Assembly (NCBI RefSeq): GCF_022012295.1
Contig: NZ_JAKLTN010000003.1
Location: forward strand, 117,421 to 181,420
Length of the DNA: 64,000 nt
From: Dechloromonas hankyongensis
GTDB lineage: Bacteria > Pseudomonadota > Gammaproteobacteria > Burkholderiales > Rhodocyclaceae
Direction: 5' to 3'
The first letter of the stretch is position 1. Every line of letters begins with the position of its first letter. The notes below the pieces were generated by a model. It ran no database searches. It saw only the letters and a program-made list of their open reading frames with translations, and was not told the origin of the DNA. The translations under genes and the position numbers were made by a program. Below, in pieces: positions 10,985 to 20,846 of this stretch.

Positions 10985-11054
10985 CTATTTTTTAGGCGCC
11001 GACTCGGGTAAAATGCCCGCTTCCCCTGATCTACCCCGCAGCCCGCGTTCGCCC

Positions 11055-12068
11055 ATGGAATTTGTCGGTTTTACCTTACGGAACAATCTCTTCGTCGCGC
11101 CGATGGCCGGGGTCACCGATCGTCCCTTCCGTCAGTTGTGCAAGAAATTGGGCGCCGGCCTGGCCGTGTCCGAAATGGTCACCTCCAACTCGCTGCTCTA
11201 CGGCAGCGCCAAAACCCTGCGCCGTGCCAACCATACCGGCGAAGTGGCGCCGATCTCGGTGCAGATCGCCGGCGCCGACCCGAAAATGATGGCCGAGGCC
11301 GCCAAGCACAACGTCGACAACGGCGCCCAGATCATCGACATCAACATGGGCTGTCCGGCCAAAAAGGTCTGCAACGTGATGGCCGGCTCGGCGCTGATGC
11401 AGGACGAAAAGCTGGTCGGCCAGATTCTCGACGCCGTCGTCGGCGCCATTCCCGACACCCCGGTGACGCTGAAATTCCGCACCGGCTGGAACATCGCCAA
11501 CAAGAACGCGCCGACCATCGCCCGCATCGCCGAGAGCGCCGGCGTGCGCGCCGTTGCCATCCATGGCCGGACCCGCTGCCAGCAATACACCGGCGAGGCC
11601 GAGTACGAGACCATCGCCGCGGTCAAATCGCTGATCAGGATCCCGGTCATCGCCAACGGCGACATCACGACGCCGGAAAAAGCTAAGCACGTCCTCGACG
11701 TGACCGGCGCCGACGGCATCATGATCGGCCGCGCCGCCCAGGGCCGCCCCTGGCTGTTCCGCGAAATCGAACACTATCTGAACACCGGCGAGCACCTGCC
11801 GCCGGCCGAGGTCAAGGAGATCCACGCCATCCTGCTGGCGCATCTCGAAGACCTCTACGCTTTCTACGGCCCGGAAACGGGGTTCAAGGTCGCCCGCAAG
11901 CACATCTCCTGGTACACCAAGGGGCTGGTCGGCTCGGCGGCCTTCCGCAAGGAAATGAACGTCCTGCCCAGCATCGACCAACAGATGCAGGCGGTGAACG
12001 ACTTTTTCTGCCATCTGGCGGCAGAGCATGCACATTTAAAATACACAGAGGAGGCGTTGGCAGCATGA
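11055..12068 (+). CDS. dusB: tRNA-dihydrouridine synthase DusB
   Basis: DusB is a flavin enzyme that reduces uridine to dihydrouridine in tRNA. The 337-residue product begins MEFVGFTLRNNLFVAPMAGVTDRPF, matching DusB N-termini. It contains the INMGCPAKKV motif, the GRTRCQQYTG segment and IANGDITTPE in a TIM barrel, followed by a helical C-terminal domain. An in-frame ATG at 11013 lies in a TAAAATG stretch that could instead be a -10 box, so I use 11055. It overlaps fis by four bases; dusB-fis is a classic operon. Confidence 0.94.
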   Translation: MEFVGFTLRNNLFVAPMAGVTDRPFRQLCKKLGAGLAVSEMVTSNSLLYGSAKTLRRANHTGEVAPISVQIAGADPKMMAEAAKHNVDNGAQIIDINMGCPAKKVCNVMAGSALMQDEKLVGQILDAVVGAIPDTPVTLKFRTGWNIANKNAPTIARIAESAGVRAVAIHGRTRCQQYTGEAEYETIAAVKSLIRIPVIANGDITTPEKAKHVLDVTGADGIMIGRAAQGRPWLFREIEHYLNTGEHLPPAEVKEIHAILLAHLEDLYAFYGPETGFKVARKHISWYTKGLVGSAAFRKEMNVLPSIDQQMQAVNDFFCHLAAEHAHLKYTEEALAA

Positions 12069-12298
12069 GCCAACATGACTTGGGGAAGTGCGTCATCAAC
12101 GCACTGGAGCAGTATTTCCGCGACCTGGACGGGGAAAAGCCGGCCGCGATCTATGACATGGTTTTGCGCAGCGTCGAAAAGCCGATGCTCGAAGTGGTGC
12201 TGGCAAAAGCTGGCGACAACCAGACGCTGGCCGCCGAAATGCTCGGCATCAACCGTAACACCTTGCGCAAGAAACTTACCGAACACCAGTTGCTGTAG
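12065..12298 (+). CDS. fis: Nucleoid-associated regulator Fis
   Basis: Fis is a small dimeric DNA-bending protein that shapes the nucleoid and activates rRNA and other promoters. This 77-residue version has the C-terminal helix-turn-helix (NQTLAAEMLGINRNTLRKKL), nearly identical in style to enteric Fis, but a shorter N-terminal arm than the 98-residue E. coli protein; betaproteobacterial Fis proteins are usually this short. The start ATG overlaps the dusB stop, so translation is coupled. Confidence 0.93.
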   Translation: MSQHDLGKCVINALEQYFRDLDGEKPAAIYDMVLRSVEKPMLEVVLAKAGDNQTLAAEMLGINRNTLRKKLTEHQLL

Positions 12299-12393
12299 TT
12301 GCCAAGCATTGGCTGACAGCGACAGCTATTGGCTAACGACATCTCACGGGCAACCACTCGCTAACAACCGATTACTCATAACTCCTGACTACC
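12299..12393. other. Intergenic gap fis-purH with short GCTAAC repeats
   Basis: Ninety-five bases carry GCTAACGAC, CGCTAACAACC and related near repeats, the complement of the TTAGC-type units seen after amgK. No hairpin with a T run and no clear promoter were found. Confidence 0.4.
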
Positions 12394-13986
12394 ATGACCA
12401 TCAAGCAAGCGCTGATTTCCGTCTCCGACAAGACGGGCATTCTCGAATTCGCCCAGGGCCTCGCTGCCCAGGGGGTGAAGCTCCTGTCCACCGGCGGCAC
12501 CGCCAAGATGCTGCGCGATGCTGGCCTCGCTGTCACCGAAATCGGCGACTACACCGGCTTCCCGGAAATGCTCGATGGTCGCGTCAAGACCCTGCATCCG
12601 AAGGTGCACGGCGGCATCCTGGCCCGCCGCGACCTGGCCGAGCACATGGCGACCATTGACGCCCACGGCATCCCGACCATCGATCTGGTCTGCGTGAACC
12701 TCTATCCGTTCGCCGCCACCATCGCCAAGGCTGGCGTCACGCTGGAAGACGCGATCGAGAACATCGACATCGGCGGTCCGGCCATGGTCCGCTCCTCGGC
12801 CAAGAACTACGCCGGCGTCGCCATCGTCACCGATCCGGAAGACTATGCCCCGCTGCTCGCCGAAATGAAGGCTAACGGCGGCGCCCTGCAACTGGCGACC
12901 CGTTTCGGCCTGGCAAAGAAGGCCTTCACGCACACCGCCCGCTACGACAGCATGATCGCCAACTGGCTGACCGGCCTCGACGAAGGCGCCGAAGCCAAGC
13001 CGGCCGAAGCTGCGCCGACCCCGGCGATCTTCCCGGCCAAGCTGCAGTTGGCCTTCGACCGTACCGAAATCCTGCGCTACGGCGAGAACTCGCACCAGCA
13101 GGCCGCCTTCTACCGCGACACCACGCCGCTGGCCGGCAGTATCGCTGCCTACACCCAGCTGCAGGGCAAGGAACTGTCCTACAACAACATCGCCGACTCG
13201 GATGCCGCCTGGGAATGCGTCAAGGCCTTCGACGCCCCGGCCTGCGTCATCATCAAGCACGCCAACCCGTGCGGCGTGGCCATCGACGGCACCCTGCTCG
13301 GTGCCTACGAAAAGGCCTTCCAGACCGATTCGACCTCGGCCTTCGGCGGTATCATCGCCTTCAATGGCGCAGTCGGCATCGACGTGGTCAACGCCATGAA
13401 CGAGCGCAAGCACTTCGTCGAAGTGCTGATCGCCCCGTCCTTCACCGCCGAAGCCAAGGCCGCGCTGGCCTCCAAGGCCAACCTGCGCGTGCTGGTCGTG
13501 CCGCTTGGCCGTGACCTGAACAAGCTGGAACTCAAGCGCGTCGGCGGCGGTCTGCTGGTCCAGACCGCGGATGACTTCACCGCCCAGGCGTCCGGCCTGA
13601 AGGTCGTCACCAAGGTGCAGCCGACCGCCCAGCAGATCGAAGACCTGCTCTTCGCCGAGCGCGTTGCCAAGTTCGTCAAGTCCAACGCCATCGTCTTCTG
13701 CGGCGGCGGCATGACGCTGGGCGTCGGCGCCGGCCAGATGAGCCGCGTCGATTCGACCAAGATCGCCAGCATCAAGGCGCAAAACGCCGGCCTGCCGCTG
13801 AAGGGCTCGGTCGTCGCCTCTGACGCCTTCTTCCCGTTCCGCGACGGTCTCGACGTGCTGGCCGAAGCCGGTGCCGTCGCCGTCATCCAGCCGGGCGGCT
13901 CGATGCGCGATGAGGAAGTCATCGCTGCGGCCGACGAACACGGCATCGCGATGGTCTTCACGGGGGCACGTCACTTCCGCCATTGA
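12394..13986 (+). CDS. purH: Bifunctional AICAR transformylase/IMP cyclohydrolase PurH
   Basis: PurH catalyses the last two steps of de novo IMP synthesis. The 530-residue protein has the N-terminal MGS-like IMP cyclohydrolase domain ([28 protein letters not shown]) and the C-terminal AICAR transformylase domain ([24 protein letters not shown], and the terminal TGARHFRH). Length and motifs are normal. It lies upstream of purD, with a small Excalibur-domain gene between them. Confidence 0.97.
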   Translation: MTIKQALISVSDKTGILEFAQGLAAQGVKLLSTGGTAKMLRDAGLAVTEIGDYTGFPEMLDGRVKTLHPKVHGGILARRDLAEHMATIDAHGIPTIDLVCVNLYPFAATIAKAGVTLEDAIENIDIGGPAMVRSSAKNYAGVAIVTDPEDYAPLLAEMKANGGALQLATRFGLAKKAFTHTARYDSMIANWLTGLDEGAEAKPAEAAPTPAIFPAKLQLAFDRTEILRYGENSHQQAAFYRDTTPLAGSIAAYTQLQGKELSYNNIADSDAAWECVKAFDAPACVIIKHANPCGVAIDGTLLGAYEKAFQTDSTSAFGGIIAFNGAVGIDVVNAMNERKHFVEVLIAPSFTAEAKAALASKANLRVLVVPLGRDLNKLELKRVGGGLLVQTADDFTAQASGLKVVTKVQPTAQQIEDLLFAERVAKFVKSNAIVFCGGGMTLGVGAGQMSRVDSTKIASIKAQNAGLPLKGSVVASDAFFPFRDGLDVLAEAGAVAVIQPGGSMRDEEVIAAADEHGIAMVFTGARHFRH

Positions 13987-13989
13987 TCG

Positions 13990-14289
13990 ATGAAAAATCT
14001 GGTTGTCCTGCTGATCCTTGCCAGCCTTGGCTGGTATGGCTACGGCAAGTATCAGCAAACGATCAGACTAGCAGTTTCCGAGCAGGTGTTTTCCACCGAT
14101 TTGCCGAGCGAGCGTCCGACCACAAGACCAGACCGCCCCGCTAGCAAAACGTACACCTGCGATGGACGAATTTATTGTTCGCAGATGACATCCTGCGGAG
14201 AAGCCACCTGGTTCCTGAAAAATTGCCCGGGAACCAAGATGGACGGCAACAACGATGGCATTCCCTGTGAAAGACAGTGGTGCAAGTAA
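13990..14289 (+). CDS. Small membrane-anchored Excalibur-domain protein
   Basis: This 99-residue protein has an N-terminal hydrophobic segment (residues 3-20), a Pro/Arg-rich linker and a C-terminal Excalibur calcium-binding domain. Four or more cysteines (YTCDG, IYCSQMTSCGEA, KNCPG, IPCERQWC) surround the loop DGNNDGIPCE, which has the DxDxDGxxCE calcium signature with N at the second position. Such domains are extracytoplasmic; the cellular role is unknown. It begins three bases after the purH stop and 27 bases before purD, so it is probably cotranscribed with purine genes. Confidence 0.85.
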   Translation: MKNLVVLLILASLGWYGYGKYQQTIRLAVSEQVFSTDLPSERPTTRPDRPASKTYTCDGRIYCSQMTSCGEATWFLKNCPGTKMDGNNDGIPCERQWCK

Positions 14290-14316
14290 GTAAACAGAGG
14301 GTTAAGGATTAAAGCC

Positions 14317-15594
14317 ATGAAACTACTGGTAATCGGTTCCGGCGGCCGCGAGCACGCCATGGCCTGGCGCCTCGCACAGACGCCCGGCATGCAGACCGTC
14401 TATGTCGCGCCCGGCAATGCCGGCACGGCACGCGAGCACGAGCTGCAGAACATCAACATCACCGATCCGGAAGCCTTGGCCGACTTCGCCGAACAGAACA
14501 AGGTACACCTCACCGTGGTCGGCCCGGAAGCACCGCTCGCCGCCGGCGTGGTCAATGCCTTCCGCGCCCGCGGCCTGAAGATTTTCGGCCCGACCAAGGA
14601 AGCCGCCCAGCTCGAGTCCTCGAAGGATTTCGCCAAGCGTTTCATGGCTCGTCACAACATTCCGACCGCCGCTTTCGAGACCTTCTCCGATGCCGCGGCG
14701 GCCCACGCCTATATCGACCGCCAGGGTGCTCCCATCGTCATCAAGGCTGACGGCCTGGCCGCCGGCAAGGGCGTCGTCGTGGCGATGAGTCTCGCCGAGG
14801 CGCATGCTGCCATCGACGACATGCTGTCAGGCAACAAGCTGGGCGATGCCGGCGCCCGCGTCGTCATCGAGGACTTCCTCGATGGCGAGGAAGCCAGCTT
14901 CATCGTCATGGTCGATGGCAAGAACGTGCTTGCTCTGGCCTCCAGCCAGGACCACAAGCGCATCTTCGACGGCGACCAGGGCCCGAATACCGGCGGCATG
15001 GGCGCTTACTCCCCGGCCCCCTGCGTCACCCCGGAAGTGCACGCCAAGGCAATGCGCGAAATCATCCTGCCGACGGTGCGCGGCATGGCGGCCGATGGCA
15101 TCCCCTTCACCGGCTTCCTGTACGCCGGCCTGATGATCGGCAAGGATGGCTCAGTGAAGACGCTGGAATTCAACTGCCGCATGGGCGACCCGGAAACCCA
15201 GCCTATCCTGATGCGCTTGAAGTCCGACTTCGTGAAGCTGCTCGAACACGGCATCGACGGCACGCTGGACCAGGTCGAAGCCGAGTGGGATCGCCGCATC
15301 GCTCTGGGCGTCGTGCTCGCCGCCGCCAATTATCCGGAGACCCCGAAGAAGGGCGACGCCATCATCGGTCTGCCCAAGGGCAACAGCTTCGGTGAAGACT
15401 GCCACGTCTTCCATGCCGGCACGGCCGACCAGGACGGCCAAGTCGTCACCAACGGCGGCCGGGTACTGTGCGTGACGGCGTTGGGCGAAAACGTCAAGCT
15501 GGCCCAAAAGAGCGCCTACGAGGCGGTCGCCCAGATCGGCTGGGACGGCATGCAGTTCCGCAAGGATATCGGCCACCGCGCAGTCAGCCGCTGA
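14317..15594 (+). CDS. purD: Phosphoribosylamine-glycine ligase PurD
   Basis: PurD (GAR synthetase) joins glycine to phosphoribosylamine using ATP, the second step of purine synthesis. The 425 residues show the N-terminal GSGGREHAMAW segment, the ATP-grasp motifs IKADGLAAGKGVVVA and the GGMGAYSPAP loop, and EFNCRMGDPETQ near the metal site. All are standard. A start with GTTAAGGATTAAAGCC upstream provides an AAGGA ribosome site. A strong hairpin terminator follows. Confidence 0.97.
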   Translation: MKLLVIGSGGREHAMAWRLAQTPGMQTVYVAPGNAGTAREHELQNINITDPEALADFAEQNKVHLTVVGPEAPLAAGVVNAFRARGLKIFGPTKEAAQLESSKDFAKRFMARHNIPTAAFETFSDAAAAHAYIDRQGAPIVIKADGLAAGKGVVVAMSLAEAHAAIDDMLSGNKLGDAGARVVIEDFLDGEEASFIVMVDGKNVLALASSQDHKRIFDGDQGPNTGGMGAYSPAPCVTPEVHAKAMREIILPTVRGMAADGIPFTGFLYAGLMIGKDGSVKTLEFNCRMGDPETQPILMRLKSDFVKLLEHGIDGTLDQVEAEWDRRIALGVVLAAANYPETPKKGDAIIGLPKGNSFGEDCHVFHAGTADQDGQVVTNGGRVLCVTALGENVKLAQKSAYEAVAQIGWDGMQFRKDIGHRAVSR

Positions 15595-15619
15595 ACTATT
15601 TAAACAATAAACAATCCGA

Positions 15620-15655
15620 CGGGCGGCTCATTCTAGTGATGAGCCGCCCGTTTCA
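15620..15655 (+). terminator. Intrinsic terminator after purD
   Basis: A perfect 12-bp stem (CGGGCGGCTCAT/ATGAGCCGCCCG, seven-base loop) is followed by TTTCATTT. It ends the purH-purD transcript 16 bases before hemF, so hemF likely has its own start of transcription or depends on read-through. Confidence 0.85.
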
Positions 15656-15671
15656 TTTCCCCGGAGCATAG

Positions 15672-16589
15672 ATGGACACCACCCGCCTCAAAGATTTCTT
15701 CACCGGCCTGCAAAGCCGCATCGTCAGCGAACTGGAGGCTTTCGACGGCCAGCCTTTCCGCACCGATTCCTGGGTGCGTCCGGAAGGTGGCGGCGGCATT
15801 TCGCGGCTGATTGAGGAAGGCGTTTTCTTCGAGCGCGGCGGCGTCAATTTCTCGCACGTCACCGGCAAATCGCTGCCCGCCTCGGCCACCGCCGTGCGTC
15901 CGCAACTGGCCGGCCGCTCGTGGGAAGCGATGGGCGTCTCGCTGGTCCTCCACCCGCGCAATCCGTACTGCCCGACTGCACACATGAATGTGCGCTGCTT
16001 CGTCGCCAGCAAGGAAGGCGAAGCCGATGTCTGGTGGTTCGGCGGCGGCATGGACATGACGCCCTATTACGGCCAGCGAGACGATGTCGTGCATTTCCAC
16101 CGCACCTGCAAGGACGCCCTGGAGCCCTTCGGCGACGAGGTCTATCCGAAGTACAAGAAGTGGTGCGACGAGTACTTCTTCCTGAAACACCGCAACGAGC
16201 AACGCGGCGTCGGCGGCATTTTCTTCGACGACCTCAATGAAGGCGGTGCCGGCGGGGAAAGTCCGTTTGAACGCTGCTTCGCGCTCACCCAGGCGGTCGG
16301 CAACGCCTTCACCACTGCCTACCTGCCGATCCTCGCCAAGCGTCTCGACACCCCCTACGGCGAGCGCGAGCGCGACTTCCAGGCCTATCGCCGGGGCCGC
16401 TACGTCGAATTCAATCTGGTCTGGGATCGCGGCACGCTGTTCGGCCTGCAATCGGGCGGGCGCACCGAATCGATACTGATGTCGCTACCGCCCGTCGTCA
16501 AATGGCGCTACGACTGGAAGCCGGAAGCCGGCACGCCGGAAGCTGAACTGTACGAGGTCTTCCTGCAGCCGCAGGATTGGGCGGTCTAG
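15672..16589 (+). CDS. hemF: Oxygen-dependent coproporphyrinogen III oxidase HemF
   Basis: HemF decarboxylates coproporphyrinogen III to protoporphyrinogen IX with molecular oxygen. The 305 residues match the family length and contain [54 protein letters not shown] and [30 protein letters not shown] (two family signatures). It sits next to the convergent hemCDXY operon, forming a heme locus. Confidence 0.96.
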   Translation: MDTTRLKDFFTGLQSRIVSELEAFDGQPFRTDSWVRPEGGGGISRLIEEGVFFERGGVNFSHVTGKSLPASATAVRPQLAGRSWEAMGVSLVLHPRNPYCPTAHMNVRCFVASKEGEADVWWFGGGMDMTPYYGQRDDVVHFHRTCKDALEPFGDEVYPKYKKWCDEYFFLKHRNEQRGVGGIFFDDLNEGGAGGESPFERCFALTQAVGNAFTTAYLPILAKRLDTPYGERERDFQAYRRGRYVEFNLVWDRGTLFGLQSGGRTESILMSLPPVVKWRYDWKPEAGTPEAELYEVFLQPQDWAV

Positions 16590-16637
16590 GATCGAGTTGC
16601 CTTGGGGCTTGAGCGAAACGCTCGATCCTCGATCCTG
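16588..16637. repeat. Inverted and direct GATCC repeats after hemF
   Basis: AGGATCGAG (16588-16596) is inverted as CTCGATCCT (16621-16629), and the latter is followed by a second GATCCT. Inside lies a small hairpin GAGCG-AAA-CGCTC (16611-16623). The unit resembles the repeats before murU. It may act as a weak bidirectional terminator between convergent genes, but it has no T run. Confidence 0.4.
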
Positions 16638-16648
16638 GATTCCAGCAA

Positions 16649-16888
16649 CTACTTCAACTTGCCCTTGACCACACGGACGCGCGCCGGGTTCTTGACGCCC
16701 ATCTTGCCGCCACCGCCGGCCAGATTGCCGCAAGCACAAGCGGCCTTGATGTGCGGCACGGAGTTGACGATCACCGTGCAATCCAGGCATTCGTAATAGA
16801 CGTCGCCACCCGTCGGCAGCGCGGCCGGATCGGGTGCCGGCTCGACCGGATAAAAGTTGTAGATTTTCCGCAAGTCGATATTCAGCAT
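16649..16888 (-). CDS. Small cysteine-containing protein of unknown function
   Basis: This 79-residue protein starts at the ATG at 16888, preceded by a strong GGAGGGG ribosome site; the longer open frame upstream belongs to hemY sequence. It has cysteines in a CLDC pair and an ACACG cluster, and a basic C-terminus (RVRVVKGKLK). The spacing could suit a small metal site, but no known zinc-ribbon pattern fits. It follows hemY by 25 bases on the same strand, so it is likely the last gene of the heme operon. I do not recognise the family. Confidence 0.65.
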   Translation of the reverse strand: MLNIDLRKIYNFYPVEPAPDPAALPTGGDVYYECLDCTVIVNSVPHIKAACACGNLAGGGGKMGVKNPARVRVVKGKLK

Positions 16889-16913
16889 TTCCCCTCCTTT
16901 GATTTGGGCGCGC

Positions 16914-18098
16914 CTAGTTTTCGTTGAACTGAGCACTGGCCCGATAGTGTTTGTTGGCTTCTTCAGCCTTGTCGAGCTGGTCGAGCAAGTGCGCCAGCTC
17001 CAGGTGCGTCTCCTGCGCCGCCTGCACCGAGAGCGAAGCTTCCAGATAGCTTTGTGCTTTGCCCCACAGGCGCTGGCGCTGGCACATCCGGCCCAGGGCC
17101 AGGAGCAGCACGGCATCGTCCGGATGACGGCGCAGCCAGCCTTCGGCCTTGGCGATGCGGGCGGTCGGCTCGCTTCCCGACAGGCGGCCGTAAATGGCGA
17201 CCAGTTCGGATTGCCAGGTGTCGTCGTCGGCCTGGTCGAGTGTCGCTTCGATCAGCTTCTGCGCCTCGCTGTCGGCCTGCAAGGCCATCAAGCCCCGCGC
17301 TGCCGCCAGCATGACGCGACCGCCGCGCTCATCTTCAGGAATACTGCGCAGGTAGCCAACCAGTTGCCCCCGGTCGTGACGCCGCCCGGCGATATTGGCC
17401 AGATGGGCTTGGCTGAGGACTTCGCGCACCACCTCGGCGGGCAGCGCGTCGCGCTTGGCTAGTTGGCGCACCAGCTTGAGCACGCCCGGCCAGTCGCCGG
17501 CACCCTGACGCGCCCGCAATTCGAGACGCAGTGCGGCAATGTGGCGCCCCTGCTTGCCTTGCAAACGGCCCAGCGCCTCCAGCGCATCGGCAAAGCGCCG
17601 TTCCTCGTTGGCCATTTCGGCATCGAGCATCAGGGTCGCCGCTTCGGTCCGCGGGTCGTCGGTCTTGGCGTGCTCCAGCCAGTATTGCTGCTTTTCCGGC
17701 TCGCGCATGCGCTGCGCGGCGCGGGCCGCGATCAGCGCCGACAGGCCGGGCGCCGTCCCGGCACCATGGGCCTCGGCGGCCTTCTTCATGGCCTGGCCGA
17801 AGCGCCCCTCGAACAGCAGACGCACGGCATCCTGAAACACCAGACCGGCCAGATCGCGCTGACGCCGGGCGCGATACTCGCGAACCCGCCGGGGGAGGCC
17901 GAAGGTGGCGGACGACATGCGCAGCACCGCATAGAAAGCTAAAAAGAGGGCAAACAGGGCGACGATGAACAGATTCAGCGAAATCTCGACCCGCCACGGC
18001 GGCACGACCAGCAGCAGATAGCCGTCATTGAGGCGGGCGCCCAGGGCAACGGCCACCGCCAGCCCGGACAGGGCCAGTATCCAGAACAGCCCCCTCAC
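16914..18098 (-). CDS. hemY: HemY-type TPR membrane protein of the heme operon
   Basis: Proteobacterial HemY (not the protoporphyrinogen oxidase) is an inner-membrane protein with two N-terminal transmembrane segments (about residues 4-22 and 37-57, SLNLFIVALFALFLAFYAVL) and a periplasmic TPR-rich domain; its exact role in heme metabolism is not settled. This 394-residue product fits. The start is a GTG at 18098 overlapping the hemX stop (GTGA); the upstream in-frame ATG lies deep in hemX. Length and context (hemC-hemD-hemX-hemY) are typical. Confidence 0.9.
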   Translation of the reverse strand: MRGLFWILALSGLAVAVALGARLNDGYLLLVVPPWRVEISLNLFIVALFALFLAFYAVLRMSSATFGLPRRVREYRARRQRDLAGLVFQDAVRLLFEGRFGQAMKKAAEAHGAGTAPGLSALIAARAAQRMREPEKQQYWLEHAKTDDPRTEAATLMLDAEMANEERRFADALEALGRLQGKQGRHIAALRLELRARQGAGDWPGVLKLVRQLAKRDALPAEVVREVLSQAHLANIAGRRHDRGQLVGYLRSIPEDERGGRVMLAAARGLMALQADSEAQKLIEATLDQADDDTWQSELVAIYGRLSGSEPTARIAKAEGWLRRHPDDAVLLLALGRMCQRQRLWGKAQSYLEASLSVQAAQETHLELAHLLDQLDKAEEANKHYRASAQFNEN

Positions 18099-19138
18099 CG
18101 CTTTTCCTTGGCCTGGCGCAGGCTGCGCAGCGCAGCCTGGGTCTCGTTGAGATTGGGCAGTTCGACATTGATCTCGGTTGCCGTCATCTGGCGCAGGGTC
18201 GATTGGGCCGCCACCACCGCCTTGTCGTTGGCGTCGAAATGCCGACCCAGCCATTCCTGGGCGACTTTCAGTTCATTGCGGTAAGTCCATTGATCGCGCG
18301 AAAACAGGGCGAGACGGGCATTGAGCAGGCGCAGCTTGAGGTTCTCGCGCAGGAAATAGCCCTGCCCGGGAGCCAGCAGCGCCGAATCGTCGCGGTCGAA
18401 ACGCTGGATGCGAACCAGGCCCTTCAGTTCCTGCCATACCTCGCCGCCGGTGCGCTGCCACCAGGGGGCCGCGGCGGCGGCCTTCTGGGCTTCCGACTTT
18501 TCGACCGGACGGCCGTAGGCGGTCAGCGGCAGCTTGTCGATGCCGAGAATGAGTTGTTCGAGACGCAGGCTGACGCCCGGCATATCGACAAAAGGCAGGG
18601 CGTTCAGTTTTTCCAGATCTTTGGCCAGTGCCTTGCGCAGAGGCAGGTATTGCGGACGATCCAGGCGGGCAAGCCGGGAATCGGCCGTCTGCAGGGCGAG
18701 GATGGCGACCGGCACGTTGCCGGCCAGTTGCAGCTGCTGCCCGGCCAGCGTGATCGCCTGCTCAACCTCGAGCAGGGTCGCCTCTTCGCGGCCGCGAGCG
18801 ATATCCTGGTTGAGCGCCTTGAGCGCCTCGGTCTGCGCCTGGAATTCGGTGAACCGCCCGTCGACAGCGCCCAGCTTGGCCTGCAGCGCGTCGATCTGCT
18901 CGCGCATCTGCTTCTGGGCACCGCGCTCTTCCTTGTTGCCGGTGTCGAATTCGCCCAGCTTGCGGCTGACCTCATGTTGCAGGTCGTTCAGTTTCTGGCG
19001 GGTTTCGAACCATTGCCAGCCGGCCAGCGCCAGGGCGGCGACTGCGACCGCCAGCCATGCTCCCCGGCGGCCGGAAGGGCGAGCTGCAAGCGGGGCCGAA
19101 CTTGGTTTCTGAGGGGGAGGAGTATCGTTATCGGACAT
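18095..19138 (-). CDS. hemX: HemX-family membrane protein (uroporphyrin-III C-methyltransferase-like)
   Basis: HemX is a membrane-anchored protein of the hemCDXY operon, historically annotated as uroporphyrinogen-III methyltransferase without firm proof. The 347-residue product has a cytoplasmic Pro-rich N-terminus, one transmembrane helix (about residues 28-45, AWLAVAVAALALAGWQWF) and then a coiled-coil-rich region (FETRQKLNDLQHEVSRK) typical of the family. The start could be the ATG at 19141 or 19138; the sequence ATGATG overlaps the hemD stop. Confidence 0.88.
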   Translation of the reverse strand: MSDNDTPPPQKPSSAPLAARPSGRRGAWLAVAVAALALAGWQWFETRQKLNDLQHEVSRKLGEFDTGNKEERGAQKQMREQIDALQAKLGAVDGRFTEFQAQTEALKALNQDIARGREEATLLEVEQAITLAGQQLQLAGNVPVAILALQTADSRLARLDRPQYLPLRKALAKDLEKLNALPFVDMPGVSLRLEQLILGIDKLPLTAYGRPVEKSEAQKAAAAAPWWQRTGGEVWQELKGLVRIQRFDRDDSALLAPGQGYFLRENLKLRLLNARLALFSRDQWTYRNELKVAQEWLGRHFDANDKAVVAAQSTLRQMTATEINVELPNLNETQAALRSLRQAKEKR

Positions 19139-19914
19139 CATTTCGGCCAATTATAAGCACGCAAGCCGGCGAGAAGGCCGGCATCGGCGGCATCGGTAAG
19201 GATAATGTTGCTCAAACCCAAAGTCCGGGCAATCTCGGCAATGCGGGCATGCGGTACGAACAGCGGGGTCTGCTGCAGGAAGGTCCGCCCCTCGCCATCG
19301 AGCAGATCGACTAAGTGGCGCAAGCCTTCGCTACTCGACACGGTCAGCGCATCGAGACGCCCCTCCCGCCAGGCGGCGAGCAGCGGTGCGACGCCGGCCG
19401 AGGGTCCGGAACGGCGGTAACAGGCGATGCAATCGACCGTCGCCCCGCGTTCGCGCAGCGTGTCGGCAAGCAGTTCGCGCCCGCCGTCGCCGCGGAAGAT
19501 GGCTACCCGGCGGCCCGTCATCCGTTCCGCCGCCAGTTCTGGCAGGGCGAGCAGGGCTTCTGAATCGAAACGTTCGGTCGGTGCGATGCAGCCGGCCACG
19601 CCCCGTTCCGCCAGGGCCTTGACGGTTCCCGGACCGACGGCCGCCGGTTGCAGCGCTACCGGCCACGGGCCAGGCGCCAGGAGCACCGGCAAGGCATGGT
19701 CGACCGCGTTCGGGCTGACGAATACCGCCAGCGCGTATTCGCCGAGCCGAGCTGCGGCTTCAAGCAGCGGCTGCGGATCGGCCGCCGGCGCTATTTCGAG
19801 CAGCGGAAAAACCAGGGGCACGCCCCCGTCAGCAGCGATCGCCTCGGCCAGCGGCGCAGCCTGCGCCTGCGGCCGGGTGACGACCACGGTGCGTCCGGCC
19901 AGCGGGCCGCTCAT
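19138..19914 (-). CDS. hemD: Uroporphyrinogen-III synthase HemD
   Basis: HemD cyclises hydroxymethylbilane with inversion of ring D to give uroporphyrinogen III. The 258-residue product has the two-lobed layout: [18 protein letters not shown] at the start, [10 protein letters not shown] around residue 80, and a second lobe ending near the SSSEGLRHL segment. Sequence conservation in this family is low, so the operon position strongly supports the call. The ATG at 19914 overlaps the hemC stop (ATGA). Confidence 0.92.
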   Translation of the reverse strand: MSGPLAGRTVVVTRPQAQAAPLAEAIAADGGVPLVFPLLEIAPAADPQPLLEAAARLGEYALAVFVSPNAVDHALPVLLAPGPWPVALQPAAVGPGTVKALAERGVAGCIAPTERFDSEALLALPELAAERMTGRRVAIFRGDGGRELLADTLRERGATVDCIACYRRSGPSAGVAPLLAAWREGRLDALTVSSSEGLRHLVDLLDGEGRTFLQQTPLFVPHARIAEIARTLGLSNIILTDAADAGLLAGLRAYNWPK

Positions 19915-20846
19915 TTGCAGTGGGCGAGCTTTTCCAGGATGGCGTCGGCGCCCTTGGCGCGCAGTTCGGCCGCCAGTTGCAGGCCGAGCGCTTCGTCGTC
20001 GGCCGGGTTGCCGCGCAGTTCGGCGCTGACCATTTCCTTGCCGTCGGCGGTGGCGACGAAACCGCGCAGCCACAGTTGGCCATTGTCGATCACCGCGTAG
20101 CCGCCCAGCGGCACCTGGCAGGAGCCGCCCAGGGCGCGCGAGAAGGAGCGTTCGGCCTTGACGCAGTGGGCCGTCTCAGCGTCGTTGAGCGGAGCGACGA
20201 CGGCAGCCATCGCGCTGTCGCCATCGACCAGTTCGATGCCCAGCGCGCCCTGCCCCGGCGCCGGCAACGACTGTTCCGGGGTCAGCACGGATTTGATGCG
20301 GTCCTTCAGGCCGAGGCGAATCAGGCCGGCCGCGGCCAGGATGATGGCGTCGTATTCGCCGGCATCAAGCTTCTTCAGGCGGGTATCGAGGTTGCCGCGC
20401 AGGCTCTTGATGACCAGCTGCGGATATTTGGCGCGCAGGATGGCTTCGCGGCGCAGGCTGGAGGTGCCGACCACGGCGCCGGCCGGCAGATCGTCCAGGC
20501 CGTTGTACTTGTTCGAGACGAAGGCGTCGCGCGGGTTTTCGCGGGCCGAGATGGCGGCCAGCACGAAGCCTTCCGGCATCACCATGGGCACGTCCTTCAT
20601 CGAATGCACAGCGAGGTGGGCCCGGCCTTCCTGCATGGCGACTTCGAGTTCCTTGATGAACAGGCCCTTGCCGCCGATTTCGGCGAGCGGGCGGTCGAGG
20701 ATCTGGTCGCCCTTGGTGGTCATGCCGAGAATGACAACTTCCGCCCCCGGATTTAAACTCGATAAGCGATCTCTAACGTGCACCGCCTGCCACATGGCCA
20801 GACGGGATTCGCGGGAGGCAATGACGATCTTGGAAGGACGGGACAT
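19911..20846 (-). CDS. hemC: Hydroxymethylbilane synthase HemC
   Basis: HemC (porphobilinogen deaminase) links four porphobilinogens into hydroxymethylbilane. The 311-residue protein has [12 protein letters not shown] at the start, the KDVPM segment, [15 protein letters not shown] and the dipyrromethane cofactor cysteine in [12 protein letters not shown] (C243, matching C242 of E. coli). The start ATG (20846-20844) shares bases with the divergent start codon of the thioredoxin-fold gene at 20845, through the palindrome CATG. The hemC start has no obvious Shine-Dalgarno sequence. Confidence 0.94.
   Translation of the reverse strand: MSRPSKIVIASRESRLAMWQAVHVRDRLSSLNPGAEVVILGMTTKGDQILDRPLAEIGGKGLFIKELEVAMQEGRAHLAVHSMKDVPMVMPEGFVLAAISARENPRDAFVSNKYNGLDDLPAGAVVGTSSLRREAILRAKYPQLVIKSLRGNLDTRLKKLDAGEYDAIILAAAGLIRLGLKDRIKSVLTPEQSLPAPGQGALGIELVDGDSAMAAVVAPLNDAETAHCVKAERSFSRALGGSCQVPLGGYAVIDNGQLWLRGFVATADGKEMVSAELRGNPADDEALGLQLAAELRAKGADAILEKLAHCK

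Noticed and set aside
10981..11014. TTGACT ... TAAAAT as a dusB promoter
   Set aside because: The spacer is 22 bases, too long for a sigma-70 promoter; the -10-like stretch alone may still be used, but no confident pair was found.
12376..14058. A 560-codon minus-strand frame
   Set aside because: It is the antisense of purH and its product is low-complexity Gly/Ala/Val sequence without domains.
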